A DNA stretch of 64,000 bases from Sphingomonas sp. 67-36 (GCA_001897375.1 MKSU01000002.1:155040-219039); one strand, 5' to 3'. Positions 1 through 8,950 are shown, counted from the first letter of the stretch. Notes: generated by a model not told the origin, from the sequence alone. Translations and numbers: made by a program.

Positions 1-285
1 ACCTGCGGCAGCGAGAATCTGGGTTATGAGACGGTCTCGGGCAAGGGCACGCTGTTCACCTGGTGCGTGCTCAAGGAAGCGCCGGCCCCCGGCTTCCGCG
101 ACATGCTGCCGCTGATCGTGGCGATCGTCGAGCTGGCGGAGCAGCCGCATCTGCTGCTCTCCACCAATATCGTCGGCGCGCGCGAGGAGGAGTTGCGCCT
201 CGGCATGCCGCTGGAGGTGACGTTCGAGCGGGTGACGGAGGAGTGCGCGCTGCCGCAATTCCGCCCGGCGCGGGAGGCGGCATGA
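1..285 (+). CDS. DUF35 / OB-fold acyl-CoA-associated protein, 5' truncated
   Basis: Only the last 94 residues are inside the window; the frame is open from base 1 and stops at 283-285. The visible part begins with TCGSE, which looks like the end of a DUF35 rubredoxin-like zinc ribbon, followed by an OB-fold stretch (GKGTLFTWCVLKEAP, then PLEVTFERVTEE near the end). DUF35 proteins pair with thiolase-fold enzymes; in steroid side-chain degradation they form the complex with Ltp2-type aldolases. The stop overlaps the ATG of the next gene by four bases (ATGA), so the two are translationally coupled. Family is fairly sure; the exact substrate is not known. Confidence 0.85.
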   Translation, partial: TCGSENLGYETVSGKGTLFTWCVLKEAPAPGFRDMLPLIVAIVELAEQPHLLLSTNIVGAREEELRLGMPLEVTFERVTEECALPQFRPAREAA

Positions 286-1478
286 TGTGGGCTTTCAGGG
301 ACAGGATCGCGGTCGCGGGCATCGGCTACAGCCCATTGACCCGCCGGCCGGAGCGCTCGCTCGCCAGCCTCGCGGTGGAGGCGGTGGACGCGGCGCTGGC
401 CGACGCCGGGCTGGATCGCCGCGCGCTTGACGGCCTTGCCACCTCGCCCTCGATGCCGCGCTACGGGGGGGCGAAGGGCACGGTGGAGGGGATCGACGTC
501 GTCACCCCGTGGGCGCTGGGCGAGCGGCTCGGCATCCACGGCCATACGCGCTGGACCGGCTCGACCAACGGCATGGTGACGCAGGCGTTCATGGAAGCGG
601 CGATGGCGATCGCCAGCGGCGTGTGCAGCCATGTGGTCGTCTATCGCGCGCTGCATGTGCCGCCGGGCAGCTACATCAATTACGAGAACAAATATTCGGT
701 CGGGCCGGAGCAGTGGCTGGCGCCGTTCGGCTTCAGCGGCCCGCCGTCATGGGCGGCGAGCGTGGTCAAACGCTATTTCGAGATGTTCGGCTATTCGCGC
801 GCCGACTTCGCGCGCTACATCGTCGACAATCGCGCCAACACCTGCCGCAATCCCAATGGCTTCTGGCGCGGCAAGCCGCTGGTGGCGGACGATTATCTCA
901 ATGCGCGGATGATCGCCGACCCTATGTCGATCCTCGATTGCGACATTCCGGTCGACGGCTGCGCGGCGCTGCTGCTCACCTCGACCGAGCGCGCGCGCGA
1001 CCTGAAGCAGAAGCCGGCGCTGCTGACCGGCTTCGCCGCCGGCACCCATTCTGCACCGACCGGCGTGCCGATGACGCTCGACGATATCTGGATCGGGTGC
1101 GAGCAGGTCGCGGCGCGGCTGTGGGAGGCGACCGGCCTCGGCCCGCGCGATTTCGACAACGCCCAGCTTTACGACGGCTTCGCGCCGTTCGTGTATCTGT
1201 GGCTGGAGGGGCTGGGCATCGTGCCGCGCGGCGAGGGGCTGGCCTTCCTGCGCGACGGGCACGGCAGCCTCGGCGGCAAGCTGCCGGTCAACACCGGCGG
1301 CGGGGCGCTGGGCGAGGGGCGGCTACATGGGATGACGCAGCTTTCTGAGGCGGTGATCCAGGTCACCGATCGCGGCGGCGAGCGGCAGGTGCCGGGCGCG
1401 CGGCGCGCGATCGCGACGATCTCTAACGGGCTGACCAAGGCCACCGCCTTCGCCATCAGCCGCGACGAGGGGCAATAG
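282..1478 (+). CDS. Thiolase-fold lipid-transfer/aldolase-like protein
   Basis: A 398-residue protein of the SCP-x/Ltp thiolase-like family. The start is the ATG that overlaps the upstream DUF35 stop; a second ATG follows immediately. The N-terminus (IAVAGIGYSPL) and the C-terminal VNTGGGALGEGRLHGM block match thiolase-fold proteins. However, the usual nucleophilic cysteine position reads TGSTNGM and the second catalytic cysteine is also absent, so a normal thiolytic reaction is unlikely. Known cysteine-less relatives (Ltp2) catalyse retro-aldol cleavage of CoA-bound sterol side chains together with a DUF35 partner, exactly the pairing seen here. Retro-aldolase function is an inference from that context. 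Confidence 0.88.
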   Translation: MMWAFRDRIAVAGIGYSPLTRRPERSLASLAVEAVDAALADAGLDRRALDGLATSPSMPRYGGAKGTVEGIDVVTPWALGERLGIHGHTRWTGSTNGMVTQAFMEAAMAIASGVCSHVVVYRALHVPPGSYINYENKYSVGPEQWLAPFGFSGPPSWAASVVKRYFEMFGYSRADFARYIVDNRANTCRNPNGFWRGKPLVADDYLNARMIADPMSILDCDIPVDGCAALLLTSTERARDLKQKPALLTGFAAGTHSAPTGVPMTLDDIWIGCEQVAARLWEATGLGPRDFDNAQLYDGFAPFVYLWLEGLGIVPRGEGLAFLRDGHGSLGGKLPVNTGGGALGEGRLHGMTQLSEAVIQVTDRGGERQVPGARRAIATISNGLTKATAFAISRDEGQ

Positions 1479-1481
1479 GTG

Positions 1482-2033
1482 ATGGAAGCGGACCTCGCGG
1501 AGCGGCTGTGCCGGATCGAGGCCACGCTCGCGGTGACCACGCTGATCCATGCCGGCGCGCGCGCCAACGATCGCAAGCATATCGCGGCGATGCGGCAATG
1601 CTATTGGCCGGAGGCGACGATCGCGCACGGCGGCTATCGCGGCCCGGCCGACGGCTTCATCGATTATGCGCTGCCGATCATCGAGCGCTGCCTCCACGCG
1701 GCGCATCACATCTCGAACGTCTCGGTCGAGGTGCGGGGCGAGCGGGCGCTGGCCGAAAGCTATTATCTCGCGCATCATCGGCGCAAGGCGGCGGACGGAC
1801 ACGGCGAGGAGGACGCCTTCTTCGAGGGCCGCTACATCGACCTGTGCGAATGCCGCGCCGGGGTGTGGAAGATCCTGCGCCGCCGGGGCCTCTCCGATTT
1901 CTCGACCGTGGTGCCGGCGAGCGGGGCCTATGCCGACTGGCCGGCGGGCGCCCACAGCCTGCGCTGGCCGGACGACGATTATTATCGTCTGGTCGGCGAG
2001 TTTCGCGATGCGCTCGCCGGAGCGGGCGAATGA
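1482..2033 (+). CDS. SnoaL-like / NTF2-fold protein
   Basis: A 183-residue protein of the SnoaL/NTF2 cone-fold type, close to the group that includes BaiE-like dehydratases. The N-terminal helix (LAERLCRIEATLAVTTLIH) is followed by the typical CYWPEATI and GPADGFIDYALP blocks and histidines (HHISN) that line the pocket in this fold. I chose ATG 1482; GTG 1479 directly after the previous stop is possible. Its stop overlaps the next ATG by four bases. In this context it probably acts as a hydratase/dehydratase or isomerase on a CoA-linked or steroid-like substrate, but no substrate can be read from the sequence. Confidence 0.85.
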   Translation: MEADLAERLCRIEATLAVTTLIHAGARANDRKHIAAMRQCYWPEATIAHGGYRGPADGFIDYALPIIERCLHAAHHISNVSVEVRGERALAESYYLAHHRRKAADGHGEEDAFFEGRYIDLCECRAGVWKILRRRGLSDFSTVVPASGAYADWPAGAHSLRWPDDDYYRLVGEFRDALAGAGE

Positions 2034-2782
2034 CCGGTCGGCTGGAGGGGAAGGTCGCGATCGTCACCGGCGCGGCGATGGGGCTGGGCGCGGCGATCGC
2101 CACCTTGTTCGCGGAAGAAGGGGCGAGCGTGCTGCTCACCGACGTGGCGGAGGAGGCGGGGCAGGCGGCGGCGCGGCTCGCCCGGCCCGGCCTGTTCCTG
2201 CGCCATGACGTGTCCTCGCCGGAGGATTGGGAGGCGGTCGGCCGCGCGGCGGTCGAGCGGTTCGGGCGGATCGACATATTGGTGAACAACGCCGCGATCC
2301 TGATTCCCGGCTCGATCGAGGATGCCGATGTCGCCGACTGGCGGCGGGTTCAGGCGGTCAACGCCGACGGGGTGTTCCTCGGCTGCCGGATGGCGGTGCG
2401 GGCGATGAAGCAGAGCGGCGGCGGGTCGATCGTCAACATCGCCTCGGTCGGCTCGCACAGCGGCGAGGCCTATGCCGCCGCTTATTGCGCATCGAAGGGC
2501 GCGGTGCGCTCGTTGACCAAGTCGGTCGCCGTCCATTGCCAGAACCAGGGCTATGGCATCCGCTGCAACTCGATCCATCCGGGGACGATCGACACGCCGA
2601 TGGTGCGCAACCTGCGCGAAGGGCTGGGCCTGCCGCCCGAAAGCCCGGTCGCGGGCGATCCCCGGCAGTTCGCCTATGCCGCGCTCTATCTCGCGTCGGA
2701 CGAGGCGCTGCTGGTGAACGGCGCCGAGCTGCTGGTCGATTCGGCGCGCACCGTCACGCCGCCCGCGCCGCGCGCGAGCTAG
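2030..2782 (+). CDS. SDR family oxidoreductase
   Basis: A 250-residue classical short-chain dehydrogenase. Visible motifs are the NAD(P) loop TGAAMGLG near residue 14, the NNAA motif near residue 89, the catalytic serine in NIASVGS and the YCASK active site. An Asp at the end of beta-2 (LLTDV) suggests NAD over NADP. It is the last gene of the coupled run DUF35, thiolase-fold, SnoaL, SDR, so it likely oxidises a hydroxyl or reduces a keto group of the same substrate. The C-terminus ends in an unusual proline/alanine-rich tail (TPPAPRAS). Confidence 0.93.
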   Translation: MTGRLEGKVAIVTGAAMGLGAAIATLFAEEGASVLLTDVAEEAGQAAARLARPGLFLRHDVSSPEDWEAVGRAAVERFGRIDILVNNAAILIPGSIEDADVADWRRVQAVNADGVFLGCRMAVRAMKQSGGGSIVNIASVGSHSGEAYAAAYCASKGAVRSLTKSVAVHCQNQGYGIRCNSIHPGTIDTPMVRNLREGLGLPPESPVAGDPRQFAYAALYLASDEALLVNGAELLVDSARTVTPPAPRAS

Positions 2783-2791
2783 GCGGGGGCA

Positions 2792-4000
2792 TCATCCCAG
2801 CGCGGCGAGCTTCTCCTCCGCCAGCCGATCGAGCTCCGCGCGGCTTTTCCGCTCCGCCGCCGTCTTGAGCTGGCCGCAGGCGGCGTCGATGTCGCGCCCG
2901 CGCGGAGTGCGCGTCGGGGCGGAGATGCCGCCCTCGAATATGATGTTCGAGAAGGCCCTGATCCGCTCCGGCGCGGAACATTCATAGGGCGCGCCGGGCC
3001 ACGGGTTGAACGGGATCAGGTTCACCTTCGCGGGCAGGCGATACTGGCGGATCAGCCGCACCAGCTCGCGGGCGTCCTCGTCCGAATCGTTCTTGTCCTT
3101 CAGCATGACATATTCGAACGTGATGCGCCGGGCGTTGTTCGCGCCGGGATAATCGGCGCAGGCCTGGAGCAACTCCTCGATGCCGTATTTGCGGTTCAGG
3201 GGCACGATCTCGTCGCGCACCTCCTTCGTCACCGCGTGGAGCGAGACGGCGAGGTTCACCCCGATCTCCTCGCCGGCGCGCGCCATCATCGGCACCACGC
3301 CCGAGGTGGAGAGCGTGATGCGCCGCTTCGACAGCGCGAGGCCGTCGCCGTCCATCACGAGCCTGAGCGCGTCGCGCACGTTCTCGAAATTGTAGAGCGG
3401 CTCGCCCATACCCATCATCACGATGTTGGTGAGCATCCGCCCTTCGGGCTGGCTCGGCCATTCGCCGAGCGCGTCGCGCGCCAGCATCACCTGCCCGACG
3501 ATCTCGCCTGCGGTGAGGTTGCGGACGAGGCGCATCGTGCCCGTGTGGCAGAAGCGGCAGTTGAGCGTGCAGCCGACCTGGCTGGAGACGCACAGGGTGC
3601 CCCGATCGGCGTCGGGGATGAACACCATCTCGTAATCCTGCCTGTCGTCGGAACGGAGCAGCCACTTGCGCGTGCCGTCGGTCGAGACCTGCGCCGTCAC
3701 CACTTCCGGCCGGCTGATGACGAAGCGTTGCGCCAGCCACGGGCGCAACGTCTTGGAGATATCGGTCATCAGCTCGAAATCGGTGACGCCGCGGTTGTAG
3801 ATCCAGTGCCAGAGCTGCTTGGCGCGCAGCTTGGCCTGCTTCGGCTCGAGCTGTGACGTTTCCAGCGCCATGCGCAGATCGTGCTTCGACAGGCCGAGCA
3901 GGTCGATGCGCCCGTCGCTGCGCGGCGCGAGGGTGCGCTCCACGGGCACGGGGTCGATGTGCCCCGGAATGGGCATGGGGGCGGCCGAAGCTGTCTGCAT
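2792..4000 (-). CDS. rlmN: Dual-specificity 23S rRNA/tRNA adenine C2-methyltransferase RlmN
   Basis: A radical-SAM enzyme of 402 residues that methylates C2 of A2503 in 23S rRNA and A37 of some tRNAs. The cluster motif CTLNCRFC (C144, C148, C151) binds the 4Fe-4S centre. The cysteine in TLCVSS (C137) and the late cysteine in DIDAACGQL correspond to the pair used for methyl transfer. Other RlmN blocks are MMGMGEP and NLAVSLHA. The start chosen is ATG at 4000; an in-frame ATG four codons upstream (4012) is equally usable. It runs convergent to the SDR gene, nine bases away. Confidence 0.97.
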   Translation of the reverse strand: MQTASAAPMPIPGHIDPVPVERTLAPRSDGRIDLLGLSKHDLRMALETSQLEPKQAKLRAKQLWHWIYNRGVTDFELMTDISKTLRPWLAQRFVISRPEVVTAQVSTDGTRKWLLRSDDRQDYEMVFIPDADRGTLCVSSQVGCTLNCRFCHTGTMRLVRNLTAGEIVGQVMLARDALGEWPSQPEGRMLTNIVMMGMGEPLYNFENVRDALRLVMDGDGLALSKRRITLSTSGVVPMMARAGEEIGVNLAVSLHAVTKEVRDEIVPLNRKYGIEELLQACADYPGANNARRITFEYVMLKDKNDSDEDARELVRLIRQYRLPAKVNLIPFNPWPGAPYECSAPERIRAFSNIIFEGGISAPTRTPRGRDIDAACGQLKTAAERKSRAELDRLAEEKLAALG

Positions 4001-4047
4001 GGACGCGCACATAAGCGAAACCGCGCGTTTTTTCCAGTCGCCGCGAA

Positions 4048-4521
4048 TCAGCGCCCGGCGCAGCCCAAAGCGGCGGCGTCGATCGCGGTCGCCGCGCCGG
4101 ACAGGGCATAGGTGTCCGCGAAGGGGCGGCCATTCGGCGCGACGGTGGAGATGCTCATGCTGCGCGCGCCGCGCATCGCCGCGATCACCGCGTGGTCGGT
4201 CGCGGCGTCGGGCGACCAGGCGGCGGAATCGCGCGCGGAGAGGGTGAAGCGGCGGTCGCCGATCGCCAGCGTCACCGGCGCGCCGGGGCGGACGGCGGCG
4301 CTGAGGCGGACGAACAGCGCACCGCGCCGGTCCCGCCCGAAACGGCTTACGACGCTGGCGAACGGCCGCCAGCGCGCGGCGGCGCCCGCGCGCATCGGCG
4401 CCGCCATCGCGAAGCAGCGCGCGGGCGCGGCGTCGCGGAACGCGCCCCAGCTCTGCCACACGCCGAGCGTCGCGCGCCCCTCGGCGGCGGTGGCGAGCAG
4501 CAGGAGCGCGGCGGCGATCAC
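4048..4521 (-). CDS. Exported protein, weakly IalB-like
   Basis: A 157-residue protein with an N-terminal hydrophobic signal ([15 protein letters not shown]) and probable export. The layout of W..WGAF, a cysteine in PARCFAM, a middle beta-rich part and a final [14 protein letters not shown] resembles the invasion-associated locus B (IalB) family seen in alphaproteobacteria, but identity is weak by eye. Its ATG overlaps the stop of the histidine phosphatase gene by four bases, so the two are cotranscribed. No enzymatic motif is visible. Product could equally be called hypothetical. Confidence 0.7.
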   Translation of the reverse strand: MIAAALLLLATAAEGRATLGVWQSWGAFRDAAPARCFAMAAPMRAGAAARWRPFASVVSRFGRDRRGALFVRLSAAVRPGAPVTLAIGDRRFTLSARDSAAWSPDAATDHAVIAAMRGARSMSISTVAPNGRPFADTYALSGAATAIDAAALGCAGR

Positions 4522-5159
4522 GCCGGGGCGTATCCCGCGCCGAGATGGACGAGCGATTCGCGGCCGCCCTCGATTAGCGTGACGGTGCCCTGCGGATGGC
4601 CGGGCAGCACCGGCGCGCCATAGCGGCCGTCCGGCGCGCCGGTCATCACCCCGCGCATCACCCGGCTGGAGATGCCGTGCATGATGACCAGCCGGTCGCC
4701 GGCATCCCCGGCGGTGTCGGCGAGCCAGCCCGAGACGCGGCGCGCGATCGCCGGATAATCCTCGCCGTCCGGCGCGGGGCGCAGCAGCCCCTCGGCGTCG
4801 ATCACCGGCCCGACCTCGCCGATAACGTCGGCGTAATAGCGCCCGCCCCAGCTTCCCATGCCGATCTCGGTGAGGCGCGGGTCGATCCGCGCGTCGTGCC
4901 AGTCGAGATCGAGATGCTCGGCGACAATCGCCAGCGTCTGGAGCGCGCGGCCGGTGCTTGATGCCCAGAGCGTGAGCGCCGGGGCAGGCCCGAGCCTTTC
5001 GCGCAGCGCGCGGCCCATCTCCTCCGCCTGCGCGAATCCGGCGCGGGTGAGCGGCGTATGCAGCGCATCCCCCTGCAGGCGGCGGGCGGCGTTGAACACG
5101 GTTTCGCCGTGGCGGGCGATGAAATCGCGGCCGAGGCGGCGGATCGGGGATGCGTCCAT
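4518..5159 (-). CDS. Histidine phosphatase family protein (phosphoglycerate mutase-like)
   Basis: A 213-residue member of the histidine phosphatase superfamily. The signature ARHGETVFN lies near residue 15, with the phospho-accepting His in RHG; a second conserved His sits in [13 protein letters not shown], and the SSTGRALQT block carries the phosphate-binding Arg. The length matches small cobC/gpmB-like enzymes. Its substrate cannot be told from the sequence. It heads a two-gene operon with the exported protein downstream (ATGA overlap). Confidence 0.92.
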   Translation of the reverse strand: MDASPIRRLGRDFIARHGETVFNAARRLQGDALHTPLTRAGFAQAEEMGRALRERLGPAPALTLWASSTGRALQTLAIVAEHLDLDWHDARIDPRLTEIGMGSWGGRYYADVIGEVGPVIDAEGLLRPAPDGEDYPAIARRVSGWLADTAGDAGDRLVIMHGISSRVMRGVMTGAPDGRYGAPVLPGHPQGTVTLIEGGRESLVHLGAGYAPA

Positions 5160-5371
5160 GAACGTGCTCTCTGGACCGCCGGAGGGGCGCGGCGCAACGC
5201 CTTTCTCGATGCCCGCGCGATTGGAACAGACCGGGGGGATTTCAACCCCCTGTGGCCCAAAAACAACGGATTTCCGCGTTTATCTGAGGTTCATGCAAAG
5301 CGCGCGGAGAAGGCCCAAATAGCCGCCGCGCCCCCAGTTTTCCGGGGACGGTTTAGTGAATGGAGTTTTAT
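5160..5371 (+). promoter_or_regulatory. Divergent intergenic region upstream of outer-membrane barrel gene
   Basis: About 210 bases without a gene between two divergent genes. A G-run/C-run hairpin (GGGGG at 5234-5238, CCCCC at 5246-5250) lies in the probable leader. A ribosome-binding site GGAG (5362-5365) stands seven bases before ATG 5372. No clear sigma-70 boxes could be assigned by eye. Confidence 0.4.
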
Positions 5372-5992
5372 ATGCGTAAGCTCGTTATCGCCACCGCGGC
5401 CGCTGCGATGGGTGCCGCCCTCGCCACCCCGGCGCTGGCGCAGAGCCAGGTCCCGTTCTCGGGTCCGCGTGTCGAGGTTCTCGCCGGCTGGGATCATGTG
5501 AACACCCGTGACAGCGACGGCGATGGCCGCGACGGTTTCACCTATGGCGGCGCGGTCGGCTACGACGCCCGCATCGGCGGCAACGCCGTGCTCGGCATCG
5601 AGGGCGAGATCGACGGTTCGACCACCCGCGCACGCGCCTACGATCTCGTCAACGCCAACGACAGCTTCCGCCTCAAGGCGGGCCGCGACATCTATGTCGG
5701 CGGTCGTCTCGGCTATGTCGTGTCGCCGCAGGCGATGATCTACGCCAAGGCGGGCTACACCAACGCCCGCTTCAACTCGCGCTACTTCGACGGCACCTCG
5801 ACCGTCTATGAGGACGGCCGCAACCTCGACGGCTATCGCGTGGGCGCGGGCGTGGAATACAATCTGACGCCGACCGCCTATATCAAGGGCGAGTATCGCT
5901 ACTCGCACTACGGGCACATCAACGGCATCGACAATTACGACCCGAACGTCGATCGCCATCAGATCATGGGCGGTGTCGGCATCCGCTTCTGA
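5372..5992 (+). CDS. Outer-membrane beta-barrel protein (opacity/porin-like)
   Basis: A 206-residue exported protein. A clear signal peptide (MRKLVIATAAAAMG, cleaved after ALATPALA) precedes a barrel of about eight strands with alternating aromatic residues, for example YVGGRLGYVV and ILGIE-type strands, ending in the C-terminal pattern VGIRF with a terminal phenylalanine, typical of BAM-assembled barrels. The start at 5372 is preferred to an earlier ATG because of the GGAG site. Family is the Omp25/opacity type eight-stranded barrel. It is a stand-alone transcription unit with its own terminator. Confidence 0.9.
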   Translation: MRKLVIATAAAAMGAALATPALAQSQVPFSGPRVEVLAGWDHVNTRDSDGDGRDGFTYGGAVGYDARIGGNAVLGIEGEIDGSTTRARAYDLVNANDSFRLKAGRDIYVGGRLGYVVSPQAMIYAKAGYTNARFNSRYFDGTSTVYEDGRNLDGYRVGAGVEYNLTPTAYIKGEYRYSHYGHINGIDNYDPNVDRHQIMGGVGIRF

Positions 5993-6021
5993 GCGGCGGC
6001 GGCACCCATCCACCGAAAAGA

Positions 6022-6051
6022 AGGGCCGGGGCGCTTGCTCCGGCCCTTTTT
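6022..6051 (+). terminator. Rho-independent terminator of the barrel gene
   Basis: An 11-bp stem AGGGCCGGGGC paired with GCTCCGGCCCT (one G-T pair), four-base loop, then a T run. It lies 30 bases after the stop of the outer-membrane barrel gene and before dnaN. Confidence 0.93.
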
Positions 6052-6112
6052 CATTGGCTAGGGTGGAATCAACTGTCCCCCGGGCTATGCCGGCGGGCTG
6101 GGGGATGAAAGA

Positions 6113-7228
6113 ATGAAGGCGACGATCGAACGCGCGACGCTCCTCAAGGGGCTTAGCCATGTGCAATCCGTGGTGGAGCGCAGGAACACCATCCCGATTC
6201 TGTCCAACGTGCTGATCGAGGCGACGGCGGAGGGCGCGCTGCGGCTGATGGCCACCGACCTCGACCTCCAGATCAACGAGAGCGTGCCGGCGGCGGTCGA
6301 CCAGCCCGGCGCGACCACCGTTTCGGCGCACACCTTGTTCGACATCGCGCGCAAGCTGCCGGAGGGCGCGCAGGTCTCGCTCTCGGCCGCCGAGGGGCGG
6401 ATGACGATCGTGGCGGGCCGCGCGCGCTTCTCGCTCGGCACGCTGCCGCGCGACGATTTCCCGGTGATCGCGGAAGGCGAGCTGCCGACCCAGTTCGAGA
6501 TGCCGGCCGAGGCGCTGAAGCAGATCATCGACAAGACGCGATTCGCCATCTCCACCGAGGAGACGCGCTATTATCTCAACGGCATCTTCCTGCACGTCGC
6601 CGACGAGGGCGCGCAGCCGGTGCTGAAGGCGGCGGCGACCGACGGCCACCGCCTCGCCCGCGTGACGATGCCCCGCCCCGACGGCGCGGAGGGGATGCCG
6701 GACGTGATCGTGCCGCGCAAATGCGTGGCGGAACTGCGCAAGCTGCTCGACGAGGTGGACGGCTCGGTCGGCGTGTCGCTCTCCGCGACCAAGATCCGCT
6801 TCGATCTCGGGCAGGCGATCCTCACCTCCAAGCTGATCGACGGCACCTTCCCGGATTATTCGCGCGTCATCCCGACCGGCAACGACAAGATCCTCAAGAT
6901 CGACCCCAAGAGCTTCATGGAGGGCGTCGATCGCGTCTCGACCATCGCGACGGAAAAGACCCGCGCGGTGAAGGTCGGGCTGGACCACGACAAGGTCACG
7001 CTCTCGGTCACCAGCCCGGAGAACGGCACGGCGGCGGAGGAAGTGCCGGGCGAATATGTCTCGGCCCCGTTCGAGATCGGCTTCAACAGCCGCTACCTGC
7101 TCGACATCCTCGGCCAGATCGACGGCGACATGGTGGAGGTCCACCTCGCCGACGCTGCCGCGCCGACGCTGATCCGCGAGAACGACAAGGCGCCCGCGCT
7201 CTACGTGCTGATGCCGATGCGGGTGTGA
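6113..7228 (+). CDS. dnaN: DNA polymerase III beta subunit (sliding clamp)
   Basis: A 371-residue protein of the usual clamp length with three repeated clamp domains. The N-terminus (MKATIERATLLKGLSHVQSV) and the C-terminal YVLMPMRV end are typical; the terminal M-P-M-R region forms part of the pocket where polymerase and other partners dock. It forms a ring dimer that tethers PolIII to DNA. It is a single gene here, not linked to dnaA or recF, and no DnaA-box cluster is seen nearby. Confidence 0.99.
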   Translation: MKATIERATLLKGLSHVQSVVERRNTIPILSNVLIEATAEGALRLMATDLDLQINESVPAAVDQPGATTVSAHTLFDIARKLPEGAQVSLSAAEGRMTIVAGRARFSLGTLPRDDFPVIAEGELPTQFEMPAEALKQIIDKTRFAISTEETRYYLNGIFLHVADEGAQPVLKAAATDGHRLARVTMPRPDGAEGMPDVIVPRKCVAELRKLLDEVDGSVGVSLSATKIRFDLGQAILTSKLIDGTFPDYSRVIPTGNDKILKIDPKSFMEGVDRVSTIATEKTRAVKVGLDHDKVTLSVTSPENGTAAEEVPGEYVSAPFEIGFNSRYLLDILGQIDGDMVEVHLADAAAPTLIRENDKAPALYVLMPMRV

Positions 7229-7274
7229 GGCCCAAGCCCCCTCCCCGGAAAGGGAGAGGCGAAAGGCGGCCCGT

Positions 7275-8075
7275 TCAGGCCGGTTCCTTCCGGGCATAAT
7301 CCGGCCGGCGCTTCTCGAAGAAGGCGGCGATCGCCTCCTCGAAATCGGGGCCGGAGGCGCAAAGTATCTGGTTGCGATCCTCCATCGCCACCGCCGCCTC
7401 CAGGCTCGGCGCGTCGATCGCCATGCGCAGGCATTCCTTGGTGAGCCTGAGGCCGAGCGGCGCGGTGGTGAGCATCGCTTCGATCAGCGGCGCGGCGGCT
7501 TCCTCCATCCGGTCGTCTGGCACCACGCGGCTGACCAGCCCCGTCGCCAATGCGCGATCGGCGGTGATGAAATCGCCCGTCAGCATGAACTCCGCCGCGA
7601 CGCTCGCGCCGACCAGCCGGGGGAGGAAATAGCTCACCCCGATGTCGCAGGCGGACAGGCCGATGCGGATGAAGGCCGCGTTCATCCGCGCCGATTCGCC
7701 GGCGATGCGGATGTCGCTCGCCAGCGCCATCGCGAAGCCGCCGCCGCACGCCGGGCCGTGGACGAGGCTGACGATCGGCTGCGGGCAATAGCGCATCTTC
7801 ATCACGATCTCCGCGATGCTGCGCTGATGGGCGAGCCGGTCGATCGTGTCGCGCCGCCTGCCGCCCGCCGCCGTCAGGTCCAGCCCGGCGCAATAGCCGC
7901 GCCCGGCGCCCTTCAGCACCACCACGCGGCAATCGCGATCGGTGGCGAGGCCGCCGAAATAGCCCGAAAGCTCCGCGATCATCGTGTCGTCCAGCGTGTT
8001 GAGCCGGTCCGGGCGGTTCAGCGTCACCCGATCGACCTCGCCCTGCCGCTCGACGATCAGCGTTTCGTAGCCCAC
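7275..8075 (-). CDS. Enoyl-CoA hydratase/isomerase family protein
   Basis: A 266-residue crotonase-fold protein. The oxyanion-hole segments are visible as GRGYCAGLDL and HGPACGGGFAMALASD. The expected catalytic glutamate region reads NAAFIRIGLSACDIG, so which acid acts is unclear; it may be a hydratase or an isomerase. The GTG start at 8075 follows GGGAGAAGG at good spacing; the frame extends further upstream but without a better start. It is divergent from the SDR/acyl-CoA dehydrogenase operon and probably shares its regulation. Confidence 0.92.
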   Translation of the reverse strand: MGYETLIVERQGEVDRVTLNRPDRLNTLDDTMIAELSGYFGGLATDRDCRVVVLKGAGRGYCAGLDLTAAGGRRRDTIDRLAHQRSIAEIVMKMRYCPQPIVSLVHGPACGGGFAMALASDIRIAGESARMNAAFIRIGLSACDIGVSYFLPRLVGASVAAEFMLTGDFITADRALATGLVSRVVPDDRMEEAAAPLIEAMLTTAPLGLRLTKECLRMAIDAPSLEAAVAMEDRNQILCASGPDFEEAIAAFFEKRRPDYARKEPA

Positions 8076-8109
8076 GCGCCTTCTCCCACGATCTGTTGAC
8101 GCGCACCTC

Positions 8110-8126
8110 AACATAACTGATGTTAT
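8110..8126. promoter_or_regulatory. Palindromic operator candidate in divergent acyl-CoA promoter
   Basis: Two nested inverted repeats occur in the 79-bp gap between the divergent enoyl-CoA hydratase and SDR genes: AACAT-N5-ATGTT (8110-8124) and ATAAC-TGAT-GTTAT (8113-8126). The site is AT-rich inside GC-rich DNA, as expected for a TetR- or FadR-like repressor site. No regulator gene is adjacent. Confidence 0.5.
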
Positions 8127-8154
8127 CCCGCAACAGGATACAGGAGAGCGATGC

Positions 8155-8940
8155 GTGAAGCTGGGACCGGATATCGCGGCGATCGTCACGGGCGGGGCCT
8201 CCGGGCTCGGCCATGCCACGGCGAGCGCGCTCCGTGCGGCGGGGGTGAAGGTCTCGCTGTTCGACAAGAACGAGGAGATCGGGCCGGAGGCGGCGACGAG
8301 GATCGGCGCGACGTTCTGCGCGGTCGACGTGATGGACCAGGCCTCGGTCGACGCCGGTTTCGCGCAGGCGCGCGCGGCGAACGGGCAGGAGCGCGTCCTC
8401 GTCAACTGCGCCGGCGGCGGCTTCGGCGCGCACAAGACGGTGGCGCGCTCGAAGGAGACGGGCGAGATCGAGCCCTATCCGCTCGACAAATATATCAGGA
8501 CGATCGAGCTGAACCTGATCGGCAGCTTCCGCTGCATCGTGGGCGCGGCGGCGGGGATGATGACGCTCGATCCGCTGCCGGACGGCGATCGCGGGGCGAT
8601 CGTCAACACCGCCAGCGTCGCGGGGGAGGAAGGGCAGATGGGGCAGGTCGCCTATGCCTCCGCCAAGGCCGGGGTGATCGGCATGACCCTGCCGATCGCG
8701 CGCGACCTGATGAGCGAGGGCATCCGCGTCAACACGATCCTGCCCGGCATCTTCGACACGCCGCTGCTCGCGCGCGCCAAGCCGCAGGTGAAGGCGGCGC
8801 TGGCGGCGATGGTGCCGTTCCCGAAGCGGCTCGGCGCGGCGGAGGAATATGCCGCGCTGGCGCTGGAGATGATCCGCAACGGCTATTTCAACGGCGAGGA
8901 CGTGCGGCTCGACGGCGCGATCCGGATGCAGCCGCGATAG
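8155..8940 (+). CDS. SDR family oxidoreductase (3-hydroxyacyl-CoA dehydrogenase type 2-like)
   Basis: A 261-residue short-chain dehydrogenase with TGGASGLG near residue 12, a substrate segment PLDKYIRTIELNLIGSF, the catalytic serine in NTASVAG and YASAK. The layout resembles type-2 3-hydroxyacyl-CoA dehydrogenases, including the LPGIFDTPLL block after the active site. The GTG start at 8155 follows AGGAG; an overlapping ATG at 8151 is in another frame and not used. It heads a tight operon with two acyl-CoA dehydrogenases, so it should act in the same beta-oxidation-like route. Confidence 0.92.
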   Translation: MKLGPDIAAIVTGGASGLGHATASALRAAGVKVSLFDKNEEIGPEAATRIGATFCAVDVMDQASVDAGFAQARAANGQERVLVNCAGGGFGAHKTVARSKETGEIEPYPLDKYIRTIELNLIGSFRCIVGAAAGMMTLDPLPDGDRGAIVNTASVAGEEGQMGQVAYASAKAGVIGMTLPIARDLMSEGIRVNTILPGIFDTPLLARAKPQVKAALAAMVPFPKRLGAAEEYAALALEMIRNGYFNGEDVRLDGAIRMQPR

Positions 8941-8950
8941 GGGACGGGCG

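Noticed and set aside
6052-6112. Possible replication origin near dnaN
   Set aside because: No DnaA-box cluster, AT-rich unwinding zone or dnaA gene is seen; dnaN is a lone gene here.
7229-7274. CCCCTCCCCGGAAAGGGAGAGG-like short repeat after dnaN
   Set aside because: Short purine/pyrimidine-rich stem without a T run; may be a small dispersed repeat but cannot be supported from one copy.
5291-7297. Long minus-strand open frame of about 668 codons opposite the barrel gene and dnaN
   Set aside because: Antisense frame typical of GC-rich DNA; sequence is rich in Arg, His and Asp with no family features, and both plus-strand genes are certain.
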